Shown here piece after piece: positions 22,641 through 33,353 of a stretch of DNA of 64,000 nt (the first letter of the stretch is position 1; each line of letters opens with the position of its first letter). Source of the stretch: Dicyema japonicum (lineage: Eukaryota; Dicyemida; Rhombozoa; Dicyemidae); contig RDEW01000036.1 in the NCBI GenBank assembly GCA_011109175.1, positions 189,583 through 253,582 of the forward strand, read 5' to 3'. Made by a program: the position numbers and the translations under genes. The notes under the pieces are model-generated. The model did not search any database and was not told the DNA's origin. It worked only from the letters and a program-made list of their open reading frames with translations.

Positions 22641-22675
22641 TAAATTAAAGAGAGAATTTCGAAATAACAATTATG

Positions 22676-23640
22676 TCATTTGTTATAAAGCCATTTGAAG
22701 GATATTCTCGATAATAATCCACCATTCTCTTTATGCCTCTTTGGATTATTTTCATTTGTTCCCGTCTTCTCAGTAATCGAATTTGACTTTTTTGATAAAA
22801 TATTTTCACGAATTCTACGAAATTCATTTACATCTGTCTTTAAGGGTACAAAGTTTTTGACTGAGTTATTTTGGCGAATCTCCTGGTATTCCCCCATTGT
22901 AGCAGAAAATCCAGGAATTTTGACGTCAACATGACAGTTAATATGTCCGTTTGCTCTTTTTTCTGATTTATCCAAAATGTCTTTCAATTCTTCAAATGAG
23001 TATCCTTCTATTTTTTGTCTATGGATGGGACCTTTAACCAAATCATCGCAAAAGCTGGCCAAATCCCTGACACAATAATACAAACCTTCCGCAGATCTGG
23101 AACAAACCAAGATACCCACACCTGCTACAAACAAAATCTACAAATGTTAATATATTACTACAGGAGAGGAATATGAGACAAGATCAATCAAATCATCCAG
23201 GTCTATTCCTCCACCAATGGTCTTTTTGGCGTAGCTAATATTTCCCAATTCTGGAAGTAACCGTGAAAGCTCAGAAATTACGCATTCTTTCAAGGAAGTC
23301 TAGGATATTTACAAGAGACCAACCGAGACAAACAGTGGACAGCATAAAAATGCAACAAATGAAAATTCTGGTAATTTAAATAAAATTGAGGATGTGAGTT
23401 TGTGGAAGAGTGCATTGTACCCGTAAAGATTTCTGGAATCGTGGATTTCCTGATTTGTATTTACTTTCAAGAGCATTGATGACTGCAAAATACTCCAGAG
23501 GACGCCAAATGGAGTTGTCAAAGTTCCAGCTTCATCAAGTCGATACTGAACATTCAAATTCGAGAGAATACAGTTAGAGTGTCTGAAATATTGTCAGAAA
23601 GGCCAGAGATGGCAAGAATTCTGCATAAGTAGGTCATATT
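22676..23640 (-). CDS. unrecognised multi-exon gene, probably membrane protein
   Basis: Read on the minus strand, an open frame from 23134 to 22676 (152 codons) begins with a hydrophobic stretch (ILFVAGVGILVC) and continues with a charged, Lys/Glu/Asn-rich tail ending SRISFKWLYNK. Upstream, frames around 23557-23309 (LNVQYRLDEAGTLTTPFGVLW) and 23310-23160 (ECVISELSRLLPEL, IGGGIDLDDLIDLV) can be joined through GT-AG segments of 21-23 nt, including one that ends just before ILFVAG. The codon-like quality and the micro-introns suggest a real gene. I do not recognise the family. Exon order and start are uncertain. Confidence 0.4.
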
Positions 23641-25249
23641 CCTCATTTCTTTAGCATTTTCCTCTTTGTGATTAATATTATCGACAGGAGTCACTTACAA
23701 TATTTAAATTAAGGTTTACTTGGTGTTTTTATCAACGTTTTTTGGGGGGTTTTCCTCATTTCATTCACTTAAGTAAAACACGTGGTTACTTTGGACAACA
23801 TTCTCTAATTCGTCCATAAAACCAGGACATTTTCTTATGTAATTAACCCGACCCAGTTTTGACAGATATCTATAGTCACACTGGATTGATATGGGCCTAA
23901 ATGTTGAAGTCTCGTGTCTGGGAGAGGTCATAATTATCAGATTGTGCTGTAAAAGTCGCCTACAATAATTAACATCGCTATACAGATATCAATCGATAAT
24001 CAATGTGCGCTAACTAGGAATTTATTGATGGTCGATACGTCACTGATATAATGACCGAATATGACATTTCATCCCTTTTGGGTTCACTTTAGTAATATTA
24101 TTAACCAGAAAACATCCGCCATAGCCAGAATGAAAATATTCAGGAGATCCCTTTATAGTATTCGTATGCTCGCATTTGATGTCCAGGGGGAACTCCGCTG
24201 GAGGGTTGTTGACTAATGGTTCTTTATGGATATAATTTAGGATTATATCTGGCGCCACCAGAGATGGTGAACCACATGACACGCGCTAACAATTCAAGCT
24301 CCCTCATGCCGAAAGGGAATTGGTGGAACAGAAGAAACAATAAATTTTCAATTCAAGTGGCCACAGCACCACATCAACGTTGACGCCTCGTGACACACTT
24401 TATTAATATTCCTTTCGATTACTGGCATTCGATTTAAATAGAAAATTTGTGATTATTTTATACTGGTATACGGTTTCTTATTTGAAGTTATTTCCGGATC
24501 ACAGATACAATGAAAATAAAATTATCAGTGTGGGTATTCTTGCAAGGTGAGGGAAATCCGTTCGAATAGTCGACAGGTCCCTGGGGCTGAGATTTGGTTT
24601 CCGAGTTTAAAAATAGTTATCAAATTTATTTTTTAATAAATTGATAATTACTATTATGAACCACAAGGTCTGTTGCCTGGTGATTAAAATTCTTGTGGTA
24701 TGGGGGCAGAAAACACAGGTTTAAAACCCCCTCCATCCTCGAATTACCCTTCATTCGCACATTAAGGGAACCTGATATCTTAAGGATATATTTAATATTG
24801 TTTGTGAACATTATTGACCAAGTATTAACGTAAAAATGTTGTGTTGGTAAAAGTAGAACTATTGTAGAGTACTACTGAGCATATACAGCTACTGCAGAAT
24901 AAACACGAAATGTGGTTACGAATAATGATTATATAATCTTGTGGTTGTGTTAACTGGTCAGGACATTGGAGGATGCACTGGCAAACAGTCTAATCAAGGA
25001 AGCTCGTGTGATCTGCAAAGGTTCAGGAATTTTCGTTGAATTTAGGTCTGTAGAGGAACTGATTTGTGGTCGGCAACCACAGAGCGGTAAACGTCATATT
25101 GAGACCCCCTGAAGTTATTATAAAGAACATACAATTCTGGGTCGAAGTTTGTGGTTGAAACAAGGACCTATTAATGGGAGAGGAAATAGTTGGTGGGAAT
25201 ATATCTCCATGAGGATTTATATGGGAAGAGGGTATTTTCAAAGAAAATT
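23641..25249. other. unassigned stretch with minus-strand frames
   Basis: Three minus-strand frames of 61-80 codons (24282-24040, 24811-24626, 25241-25023) have ordinary amino-acid composition. They might be exons of the gene at 22676-23640 or of another gene. No domain is recognised and no splice chain could be fixed. Confidence 0.3.
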
Positions 25250-26160
25250 TTGTGCCTCCAATAGTTACTAAATTGATTTGTGAGAGAAACCGATTACGAA
25301 CGGAGTACAGACGTTGTAGTAAAATATTTCTAAATAGAAATGGATAGAGGAGGCCTCAAAAGTCGTTTTCAGAAATCCATCATTCTGGAGGTGATATAAA
25401 AAACTTTATGTTTTGGACAGGTGTGGAAAAAGTATTTATAGAGAAGCCGTATTGTATTTTCTACACAATGGAGGAGACTTTTTTTTATTTTCAAAGATCA
25501 CCTGGAAAATATACAGGGTGTTTATTCGATAAACCTAATTCCTGTAACATGAAATAAGATTCGATGGATTTAAGTAAATATTGAGGTGATTTAAGAATTG
25601 GTTATATGGGGAGTTAAATCTACGATCAGAAACTGTTTAATGCAAGCCTCAGGTTTCCATTTATTCCAACCTTATAGAAGATGTCTATCGTGAGGATAGT
25701 CCGAAAGCATGGTAATCGAAGAGGGACACTCTGAACTATAGACCAGTCAGTCTTGTATTTTCTATTTATAAGATAATCGATAGGATTATACCTTCAGACA
25801 TCTGTGTCGGCATATTGAAGAAACTAATTTCTTGCTCCCCCACCTTTCTTCCACGGAGGTCATGTGGGGACTGTTTCTTCCAGCTAAATTTGGAAGTCCA
25901 GAAGGCCATTCCGAGTTGGCTGTTTATTTGTCTCCCAAGCCAGTCGTCATTAATACTATATTATCGAGATTTGATAGCAGAGTGTAGATTGGGTATATAG
26001 AACATTCATGTGTCCAAAAAGGATTACAAGAATCAGGAACCCAAGGATACAATGTTTGGTATGCCACGCAAATAATCACAAATTAATCCAAGGAAGGAAT
26101 ATCATATTTGAAAGGTAACGTCAGTATAATTATGCTTTCGTGGCTTACCTAAAGCCTTTG
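25250..26160 (+). mobile_element. decayed LINE reverse transcriptase, plus strand
   Basis: Fragments in order: ICERNRLRTEYRRCSKIFLN near 25280, YRPVSLVFSIYKIIDRIIPS near 25740-25800. The (R)YRPVSL...K(I/L)... motif is the RT block 2 region of LINEs. No catalytic motif is preserved. The family was not assigned. Confidence 0.5.
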
Positions 26161-26559
26161 AGATGTCAAGACATATGACATTTTGAAAAAATAGGAGTCT
26201 GGCATTTCATATCTGAGTTGAGATGAAATAGTCAATGACTGCAGAATCGATTGAAGTCAAAATTGATCATTTCTGAAATACTCGTTTTCATTCTGCATAT
26301 TTGAAAATCTCCTGCACGAACATTCGAGAATTCAAAAATAAGAAAATACGAAATCCTTTCCACCAGATTTTGTGTACAGGCTACTGCTTTCAAGACGAGC
26401 TGAGTCTTCGGCCCCGAGTCAGTCTCTAATCTAAGATCTATGATATCGAAAGTGAGCAACGAGCATCACGAAACTGAGTGGCTGTTCCAAAGGATTTCTC
26501 TGGCAAATGTAGGGGAAACATCCACTCAATTATTTCAGCTTGATTACTTTGATTGTTTC

Positions 26560-27330
26560 CTTACGTAATAATTGTTTTTGGATTTTTTCGATTATTTTAA
26601 AAGTAGAGGAAATTAGACTGATCGGACGGTAGCTGTATTCTTCGGTTTTCCTGTCTTCGACACCTTCTACACGATCGTTTTAGTCCACTCGTATGGAACA
26701 TGTCCAATCTTTATGCTTGAATTGAACATGTTTCTGAGGACTTTGAAAAGAATTTCTAGACTTTCTTGAACATCTCGGCTTTGATACAACCATGGCCTGT
26801 GCTATTATCTTGGAAGCTCTCATCGTCATCTTCACTTGTTCTAGAGAGATTTCTATGGTTGTCATTTGCTCCATCCCTGGTTCATAACGAGGTTTCTCAG
26901 AATGACACCATGATCCACTTCAAATATTAAGCTGTGCCAAAAAAAACTAAAGACATCTCTTCTTCAGTATATTTGAAGCCATCCGGTCTCTTGAGCATAA
27001 TTGACTATTGGTGCCTCATTTTCTGGTATATCTTCCAGAAATAAGGATTAGGCTTAATTAGCATTCGTATTTGAGAGTTCTACTTGCTATCATTTCACTC
27101 TCTAAAAAGCTCCAGTGATCGCTTTTGCAGATCCCATATTCTGTAAGACAGGGGAAGTGGTCCTGCGCATGTACACATCTTCTTAATTCAGTCTTTATAT
27201 TATTTCTTTCCTTCGTTATGTGCCAAAGAATAGAGACGACATCATCGTTTCTTGAGTATATGTTCAGGTAATTCTGGTCAGATCTGTTTTGGAGTTTCGA
27301 GCTATGATTGCCCTAATATTTCTTGGAAAT
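26560..27330 (-). mobile_element. decayed LINE reverse transcriptase, minus strand
   Basis: On the minus strand: SILWHITKERNNIKTELRR near 27200, then FNSSIKIGHVPYEWTKTIV near 26680 and a degraded Y.P(I)SLISS.FKIIEK near 26580. It is arranged tail-to-tail with the plus-strand remnant. Many stops. Confidence 0.5.
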
Positions 27331-28532
27331 GAAAGAACCAATTTTTCGTAACCAATAAAGACTCCTAACATTGATATTTAATTCTAAATTCTACATCAGA
27401 GGGAATGATAACACTTTTAAGTTAGCATAATTTTCACACATTTACACTACCTTCAATAGCATGCAAAAAACTGGGAGCTATCAATTATAATATTAGAGAT
27501 AAGTTTAATCAGATAATCTGAATGAGAAAATCAACTCACAGAAAAACCTAGAAACGAAAAATAGGGGGAAATATATCATTATGTCGGACTGAACGGTAGG
27601 CCCAATAGATGTCTACTCAACATCGAGGTTACATGTTGACCTAAAGTATAATGTTTCGGGAAGTCACAGGTATCTGAGTTTCTTCCACAACAAATTAATT
27701 AAGGATGCTTGAATTTTAGTTAATAAATTCAATAAAATTTAAATTTCTGAGTCATTAATTTACATGAGTCTACGTCTCGTTATAAATGAGTAATACTAAA
27801 TTAACATTTCCATGATTGAATCATTAATTTTTTTAAATTATTTCTTATCAGTTTTATGGTACATTTTCTCAGCAAACTCAGTGACCCTCTTAAATCCTCT
27901 ACAGAGTAGCTTAATCTCATTTAAATAAATTCTTTGTTCAATAATTATAAGTAGAGTAAGCTTTATTAGAGTTTGTTAGTACTTTTATGGCGATTCTTCA
28001 CTTGGCCTTTTTACTAAAAACAGATTTTTGTGTAGGCGTACATAAAGCGAGACAATTATCCATGTAGTCTTTGAATGGTGCCCATGAGACTTGCTTTATG
28101 TACTGACCCTGAGACAAATTGGAAGGAAGGATATGGCTAATCAAGTCATCCAGGTTCCCTCAATCTCGGAAATTTAAAGTCAACCATTTAAGATTTAATT
28201 TACACGTGGTTATTATGCTAAAATCAATTTGCATTACTCGTAGATATAAGTTGGATAATGATCGTCGAATCGTAATCCAACAGGTATCAGTCGCTCCTTT
28301 TTTGGTGTCTTAATATTGACCTTGTAAGTTAGACGTGATATATAAGTGACTGTTTGTGGTCAAGCTATCGTATTAGTAATTTTTGGTTATTTTTTGACTT
28401 TTTAATCATGTTTGAAGCTGTTCTGTTATAACTGTCCTCGTTTTGACATTTTGACGGGACGGTAATGGTCTTCTATTTGCTTATTTACACTTGGCAATTA
28501 TATTTGCGTTGTTTGAGGCTTGTCACTTTTAG
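27331..28532. other. intergenic, nothing recognised
   Basis: About 1.2 kb AT-rich sequence without long frames. The last bases before 28533 are CACTTTTAG, an acceptor immediately adjoining the next start codon, consistent with trans- or cis-splicing. Confidence 0.4.
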
Positions 28533-29198
28533 ATGTCTGAGTGTAATCAACGAAGATATTGCTTCCCCGCATATTCCCCCCTTCTTACCTTCACCAGAAG
28601 TGTTTATTCTCCTGATCATGACAGTTTTGCTTCTAATCAGAACATTTTCTTTCAGCCGCAACACCAGTCTCAACAGGTTTATATGGATGAGGGACACTAC
28701 TTTGTCAATCCTTACTTCATGCCTTCCTACTTTCTCTCATATTCTCAAAATCAGGACATTTACTCGACCTACCAATTCCCAGATTTGAAACATATGTGCT
28801 CGTGTTTTCAAAATTCTGTTTGCTACCAACACGAATGTTTTTATGATCCCTCTAATTTCAATTTATTCCAAAATACTGACAGATACTCAGAAAGTGGTAG
28901 CAGTAAGGATACCCGAAAGTTAGAATCAGTTCACGTTGGGGGAACATGTAACAATTCTCTGAAATCATCTTCTCATTATAATGATCAGAAGAGCTGTGAG
29001 GATAGTGACAGGACTGCAAGAAGACGATATGCCAACAGAATGGCTGCTAGGAAGTGTAGACAAAAGAAAATCCTTAAAATTAAAGATCTTGAGCAGGATA
29101 TTAATGAATTTGTTAATCAGATTGGTCGATTTGATTGTGAAGTTATTATTATTGAACAGGTTTTGCATCAAATTTATATAAATGCGTTTCCTCATTAA
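28533..29198 (+). CDS. bZIP transcription factor
   Basis: Uninterrupted frame of 221 residues. The N-terminal two thirds are Tyr/Phe/Gln/Ser-rich and low in charge (QPQHQSQQVY, NPYFMPSYFLSYS), like an activation domain. Residues about 160-180 form a basic region RRRYANRMAARKCRQKK with the invariant Asn168, Ala171, Ala172, Cys175 and Arg176 of the Fos/Jun/ATF/CREB type. The following helix keeps heptads, but the d positions are Leu, Phe, Phe, Ile, Ile rather than leucines (DLEQDINEFVNQIGRF...). Such proteins bind DNA as dimers in the nucleus. The ATG directly follows CTTTTAG, so the mRNA 5' end is probably made by splicing. The closest subfamily could not be decided. Confidence 0.8.
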   Translation: MSECNQRRYCFPAYSPLLTFTRSVYSPDHDSFASNQNIFFQPQHQSQQVYMDEGHYFVNPYFMPSYFLSYSQNQDIYSTYQFPDLKHMCSCFQNSVCYQHECFYDPSNFNLFQNTDRYSESGSSKDTRKLESVHVGGTCNNSLKSSSHYNDQKSCEDSDRTARRRYANRMAARKCRQKKILKIKDLEQDINEFVNQIGRFDCEVIIIEQVLHQIYINAFPH

Positions 29199-29555
29199 CA
29201 TTTGCTTTTATCTGTGAGATTTATTTTTCGTTCATTTATTCTTGTGAGCATCCCACGTGGATTTTTAGTCCATTCTGAGGAATCTGTTTTCTTGTTTCCA
29301 CCGGCTTAAGTCTACTGGCTCTGTAGGGTTCCTTGTCATATAATCAGTATGGGATAGTCATAAGTCTTGAATTTGTTAATTAATTTGACGTTTGAAAGAG
29401 ACAAGTTAAGGTCAAGAATGGCGTTGAAATCAATACTTTTTAATCATTTCAACCTCAAATCAACCTTTTGTTTGATTAAAGAGGATTAACCCTTTAATAT
29501 ATTATTCTGTTTTTTATTTAATTCCTAAGTATAGCTTTGATATTTTTAATTATGG
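29199..29555. other. intergenic, nothing recognised
   Basis: About 360 bases between the bZIP stop and a LINE D remnant. No feature beyond AT-rich sequence. Confidence 0.35.
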
Positions 29556-29839
29556 CGGTTCAGACACCTGGAGCAGCTGCTTCGACTGCGGAGAACCTAA
29601 AAATCAAAAAATATTCTTGCCTCGGGGATCGCTACCGATTTACTCCTGTTGCGACCGAATCATCGGAAGCCGTTGGTCCAATGACGGCTGAGTTCTTGCG
29701 AGAACTCGGAGGATTGCTTGCCAGAAAGAAAAGGATCAACGAGAGGGTTATGGCTAAGACAAAAGATTGGTATAGCCATACTCCGAGGGAACTCGTTCGC
29801 AATCCACGCAGCAGGCTTCCTCAACTGACATTTGTTTAA
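29556..29839 (+). mobile_element. LINE family D 3' fragment
   Basis: Open frame containing VQTPGAAASTAENLKIKKY, YRFTPVATESSEAVGP and LRELGGLLARKKR. The order PGAAA..AE..K..KY then (Y).F.PVA.E and LG matches the C-terminus of LINE D (compare PVAVETTG at 14570 and VPLTVETLCHFH on the minus strand near 31880). Intact frame, but no start or RT domain. Confidence 0.6.
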
Positions 29840-30129
29840 TTGTTAAAATATTTTGTATTTAAAAAAAAATTATAGTTATTTTCCTCAAATAAAAATATGG
29901 AAAGGCGGCTATAAGTTTCGGAGTTCGGGGATTTTGAGTAATTAAAGCAAGGAAATGTCTCTAAACATGGAATTGCCGACAAGGACAACATGGATGTTCA
30001 GTCCCTCAAGACCACCCAGACTCAATATTTGCCTGATAAAATTAATTGTAAAAAATTACATTCTGTGCTCTTCAAATGCATGCAGGAACCCAATGTTGAT
30101 GTAGAAACTGCCAGCGGAAGTAAAGGAAA

Positions 30130-31870
30130 TATCGGCCCAAGAAGTGAAGCAATGTATTGACTCTTGCAAGACAGGAATTTGTTCTTTTCTATACCGGGGA
30201 CATTATGTAACCATTGCAAGAAAAACAATAAGACTGTTGATCACTTGGCCACTCAGTGTGGTAGAATGTTAAACTGTGATTACGTCCGAAGACACAACAA
30301 AGTTGTAAAATGCTTACATCTCCATCTATGCAGAGTATATGGAATCAAAAAGGCTAGATTGTCTTAATTCATATCAGAAGAGTTCAACGAACCTAAACGC
30401 CATCTACGGACAATAGTGGTTTTCCTGGATAACTAGAAGGCGTTCGATTTTGTCTCGAGAACATTACTCACGAAAAAGATTTTTGACACCACCATTCAGC
30501 CGGCTTTGAAAAAATAAATAGCCAATTTTCTCTCCGGAAGAAGAGGACGTGTCTGTATAGGCCACGCAAGATCGAGGTCCCGTCTCCTACCAAATGGCGT
30601 CCCTTAAGGATCGCCTTTCTCTCCGATGTTACTCAACTTATTCCTTAACGATTTACCCTGCCCTGAAGGACCAGATTCAATGCTTCTCACTTATGCTGAA
30701 TACTAATCATCGCTAGCAGGAACAAATACGTGGATACAGCAAAATCAGAGCTTCAGTCACATATTGATGACCTGGGAGTCTGGTTGAAGTTGAATCGTCT
30801 CTCCATTTCCAGGGATAAATTAACGTATACAATCTTCACCACGGACAGAAAAGAAAAACATACACTGTATTTGAACATTTATGGAGACTCCCTACCATCA
30901 CAGATTCGTCCAACTATCCTGGGAGTGACATTTGACTCTTTGATGACATTTTCTCAACATGTGAAGAACGTTATGACAAAGGGTCTCAGGAAACTAAATA
31001 TAATCAAACCGCTGTTAAAGTCCAAGCCGGGAATGCGCTGTCGTCTTGTTCAATCAACTTCTAAAACCGACGGTAGAGTATGCTTGTGCCTCATGGACCT
31101 ATGAAGCTTCAATATCCAATTCATTTAAGATCAACTCCCTAACATGTAAACTGGCACGTCTAACAAATCTACTCCCCGATCTTTCCCCCCCCAATGCTTG
31201 ACCACGCCGCAATCAAAAATAATGGCTCCGGCTTCATCGGTCTGTGTGGCCAAGAAACAAGTCTTTTTTTCCATTCAAGGCTAGAGGCCTCAAATACACG
31301 AAATTTGGGGAAAAAACCCACCCCTCTTATAATGAAAGATAATCGTCGTGTATTCAGGAAAGCCGTGGGTACTCTGGAGGAACATAGGAAAAACCTCTCG
31401 ATCCTGTTGAGGCGTACCGGGATCATTTAATTAGTTGGTTTACTCCTTCTTTCTTGGTGTTCCCTTTTCTGGGTTATTAAAATAAATAAAAAGGCTAGAA
31501 AGGACATTAAGTCAATTTTATCAACACATAATGTTGAGATGAGTCGATTATGACTGAAACGAATGTACAGTTCAACAAACCAGAATAAGATAATTCTAAT
31601 ACAAGTGGGAATTACATCTCAGGATCGCCTAGAACAGGTGGAAGTAGAAAAATGTCACAAGTACGACCTCCTGCATTTGAGTTTTCGCTTCTCTACGATT
31701 GTCAATTATCCTACTGATTATGGGATGGAGTTGTCTCGAAATGCTTCAAAAACTATATGGATGAATTATCTGTTGAAGGAGCAATGAGAACTTATCCAGT
31801 CAGTTGTATTACAAAATACTCTCGAAAGTATGATGATTGAACACAAACATGGGATGAAGGTTTATGATGA
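30130..31870 (+). mobile_element. LINE C 3' part, split by LINE B insertion
   Basis: The left piece (30130-30358) reads CNHCKKNNKTVDHLATQC, then DYVRRHNKVVKCLHLHLCRV: a CCHC-like knuckle followed by RHN, as in R2-type elements. The right piece (31488-31870) continues with VGITSQDRLEQVEVEKCHK and matches 37380-37725 and 8620-8820. The two pieces are separated by a LINE B copy with the duplication AAAAAGGCTAGA at both ends. Degenerate; upstream RT domain missing. Confidence 0.75.
30359..31487 (+). mobile_element. LINE B copy inserted in LINE C, with target duplication
   Basis: Flanked by AAAAAGGCTAGA at 30347-30358 and 31488-31499. Begins inside the RT (KAFDFVSRTLLTKKIFDTT), then FLSGRRGRVCIG and LPNGVP with a TAA in place of Gln before GSPFSPMLLNLF, then TYAEY where YADD is expected. 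It continues with the thumb (TILGVTFDSLMTFSQHVKN) to LLRRTGII-stop at 31430. The tail GGGATCATTTAATTAG, GTGTTCCC, TTATTAAAATAAATA follows. Inactive because of the stops and the lost catalytic aspartates. Confidence 0.85.
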
Positions 31871-32461
31871 AGAGTACATTTATGATACCTCTCAACTTGT
31901 GGAAGTGGCATAACGTCTCAACGGTGAGTGGAACAAACAAAAAATCGGGTAGGACCGCGTATTTTGCCCGTTTCAATCTCATGGCATTCTTAGCGACAGA
32001 ACAGGCTCCAGAGGCACTCTGTAGTAGGTTGCAAGAAGCAAATGTGTTTATGCAAGTGACGTCCCAGACAAGAGGGTTTCCGGCTTCAAAGTGGAGATGG
32101 TCATTCTATCTGATCGTTTCCCGTCACGCCTGCAAAGACCGACTGGTTCGAGCATGGAGGGGTGTCCGGCGGTATCAAAAGCTTGTCTAAAGACTTCTTT
32201 CAAGGCATTGTTTCTGGGAGATCTGTCTGCAATCTTCCTGCAGGAGAGAGGATATAGGCAAAAACAGTCGATCTGGTCTCGCCACGGATGTGGAACACAG
32301 ACTTTAAATCCCAGTCATAGTGAGATCCCAAATACGGACGCATTCATCATCCAGAAAAGTACCCAAAACTTCATTGGGAACGGCATTGAGCCAGGCACCG
32401 CTCTCAGAAGACTTTCCCGACAACAAACAGGCACGGAGGTGTTGAGTAGATTAAACTAGGA

Positions 32462-33353
32462 CAGTGATTCTCAACCTTTTTGGTCTGACGGCAGCAAAAA
32501 AATTTTAACAAAATTAAACTTTATTAACTAAAATTAATGTGAGAATTGAATATCTTTCCTTCTACCTTCTTTCAAAACAGGGACTCAGTTTTGATGACGC
32601 AAAAGATCAGTTAATTGGTTGCGAAATTTGGTTTTGGTCCGTGTGAGTCTGCTGAACAGAGCTTCACAAATATACGTTGATTTAAATACAGACGCAATTT
32701 ATACGGTGTAACCAAATTTGGGTATTTTAAAAATGAACATGGGCTGATTGACTTTTCTTGATTCACCTTAAAAAGATTCATATTCTGAATGCTTTGTAGT
32801 TTCATAGATAGAAATTTGATTTTTCTTGATTCACCTTGAAAAGATTCATATTCTGAAAATTTTTTTTTTTAGAAATGAAAAACATTTATTTATAACAATA
32901 AAATCGTTCTAAAGTCCAGCGGATATGATCGAGTGGCTGTTACCTCTGACTTCTGAAAAATGATTTATATAATTCCTCTCGACATTATATGACTTAAGAC
33001 ATCGTATAATAAAATGACTAATCAGGCAATGTGTGTTCCCAGTCTTCAAAATTATTTATTTATTTAAAGCACTCCCGAGAAGTCATAAAATTAATCAAGC
33101 CTCCCTTGTGCCGTATTTCTAGCCATCCTCTCTATCAGCCTTTTCCAGGACCCTCTACTTCGTGCCAGTTCCCTTAAGGTATCTAGGTCGTCTGCGGAAG
33201 TCTTCAAAAACGAAGAATTTTCCCTCCCATTCAAAGTTAAATGCACGAAAAATTTAATGCAAAAAACATTTAACATAAAAAATAGTTAAAATATGTAATA
33301 TTTTTATAATTTTAAGTGGGCCATACCTAAGTAGCAGCGGTTGAGAATCACAT
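32462..33353. mobile_element. non-autonomous hAT element (MITE-like)
   Basis: 892 bases bounded by terminal repeats CAGTGATTCTCAACC (left) and GGTTGAGAATCAC (right, last two bases diverged), inside a perfect 8-bp duplication AACTAGGA at 32454-32461 and 33354-33361. Eight-base duplications and CAGTG.TTCTCAACC ends are characteristic of hAT (Charlie-like) transposons. No transposase frame is present. A LINE A 3' fragment is inserted in it. Confidence 0.88.
33052..33198 (-). mobile_element. LINE A 3' fragment inserted in the hAT element
   Basis: 147 bases with the duplication AGTCTTCAAAA at 33041-33051 and 33199-33209. The minus strand encodes the LINE A C-terminus ADDLDTLRELARSRGSWKRL and ends TTTTATGACTTCTCGGGAG, TGCTTTAAATAAATAAATAA, the family A tail. 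Confidence 0.85.

Noticed and set aside
28465-28788. 107-codon plus frame and a 70-codon minus frame overlapping the bZIP gene
   Set aside because: They overlap the clearly coding bZIP frame and have no family match; shadow frames.
32091-32459. Two overlapping plus frames of 108-122 codons with higher GC
   Set aside because: They are antisense to the LINE D C-terminal domain (RNNALKEVFRQAFDTAGHPS etc.).
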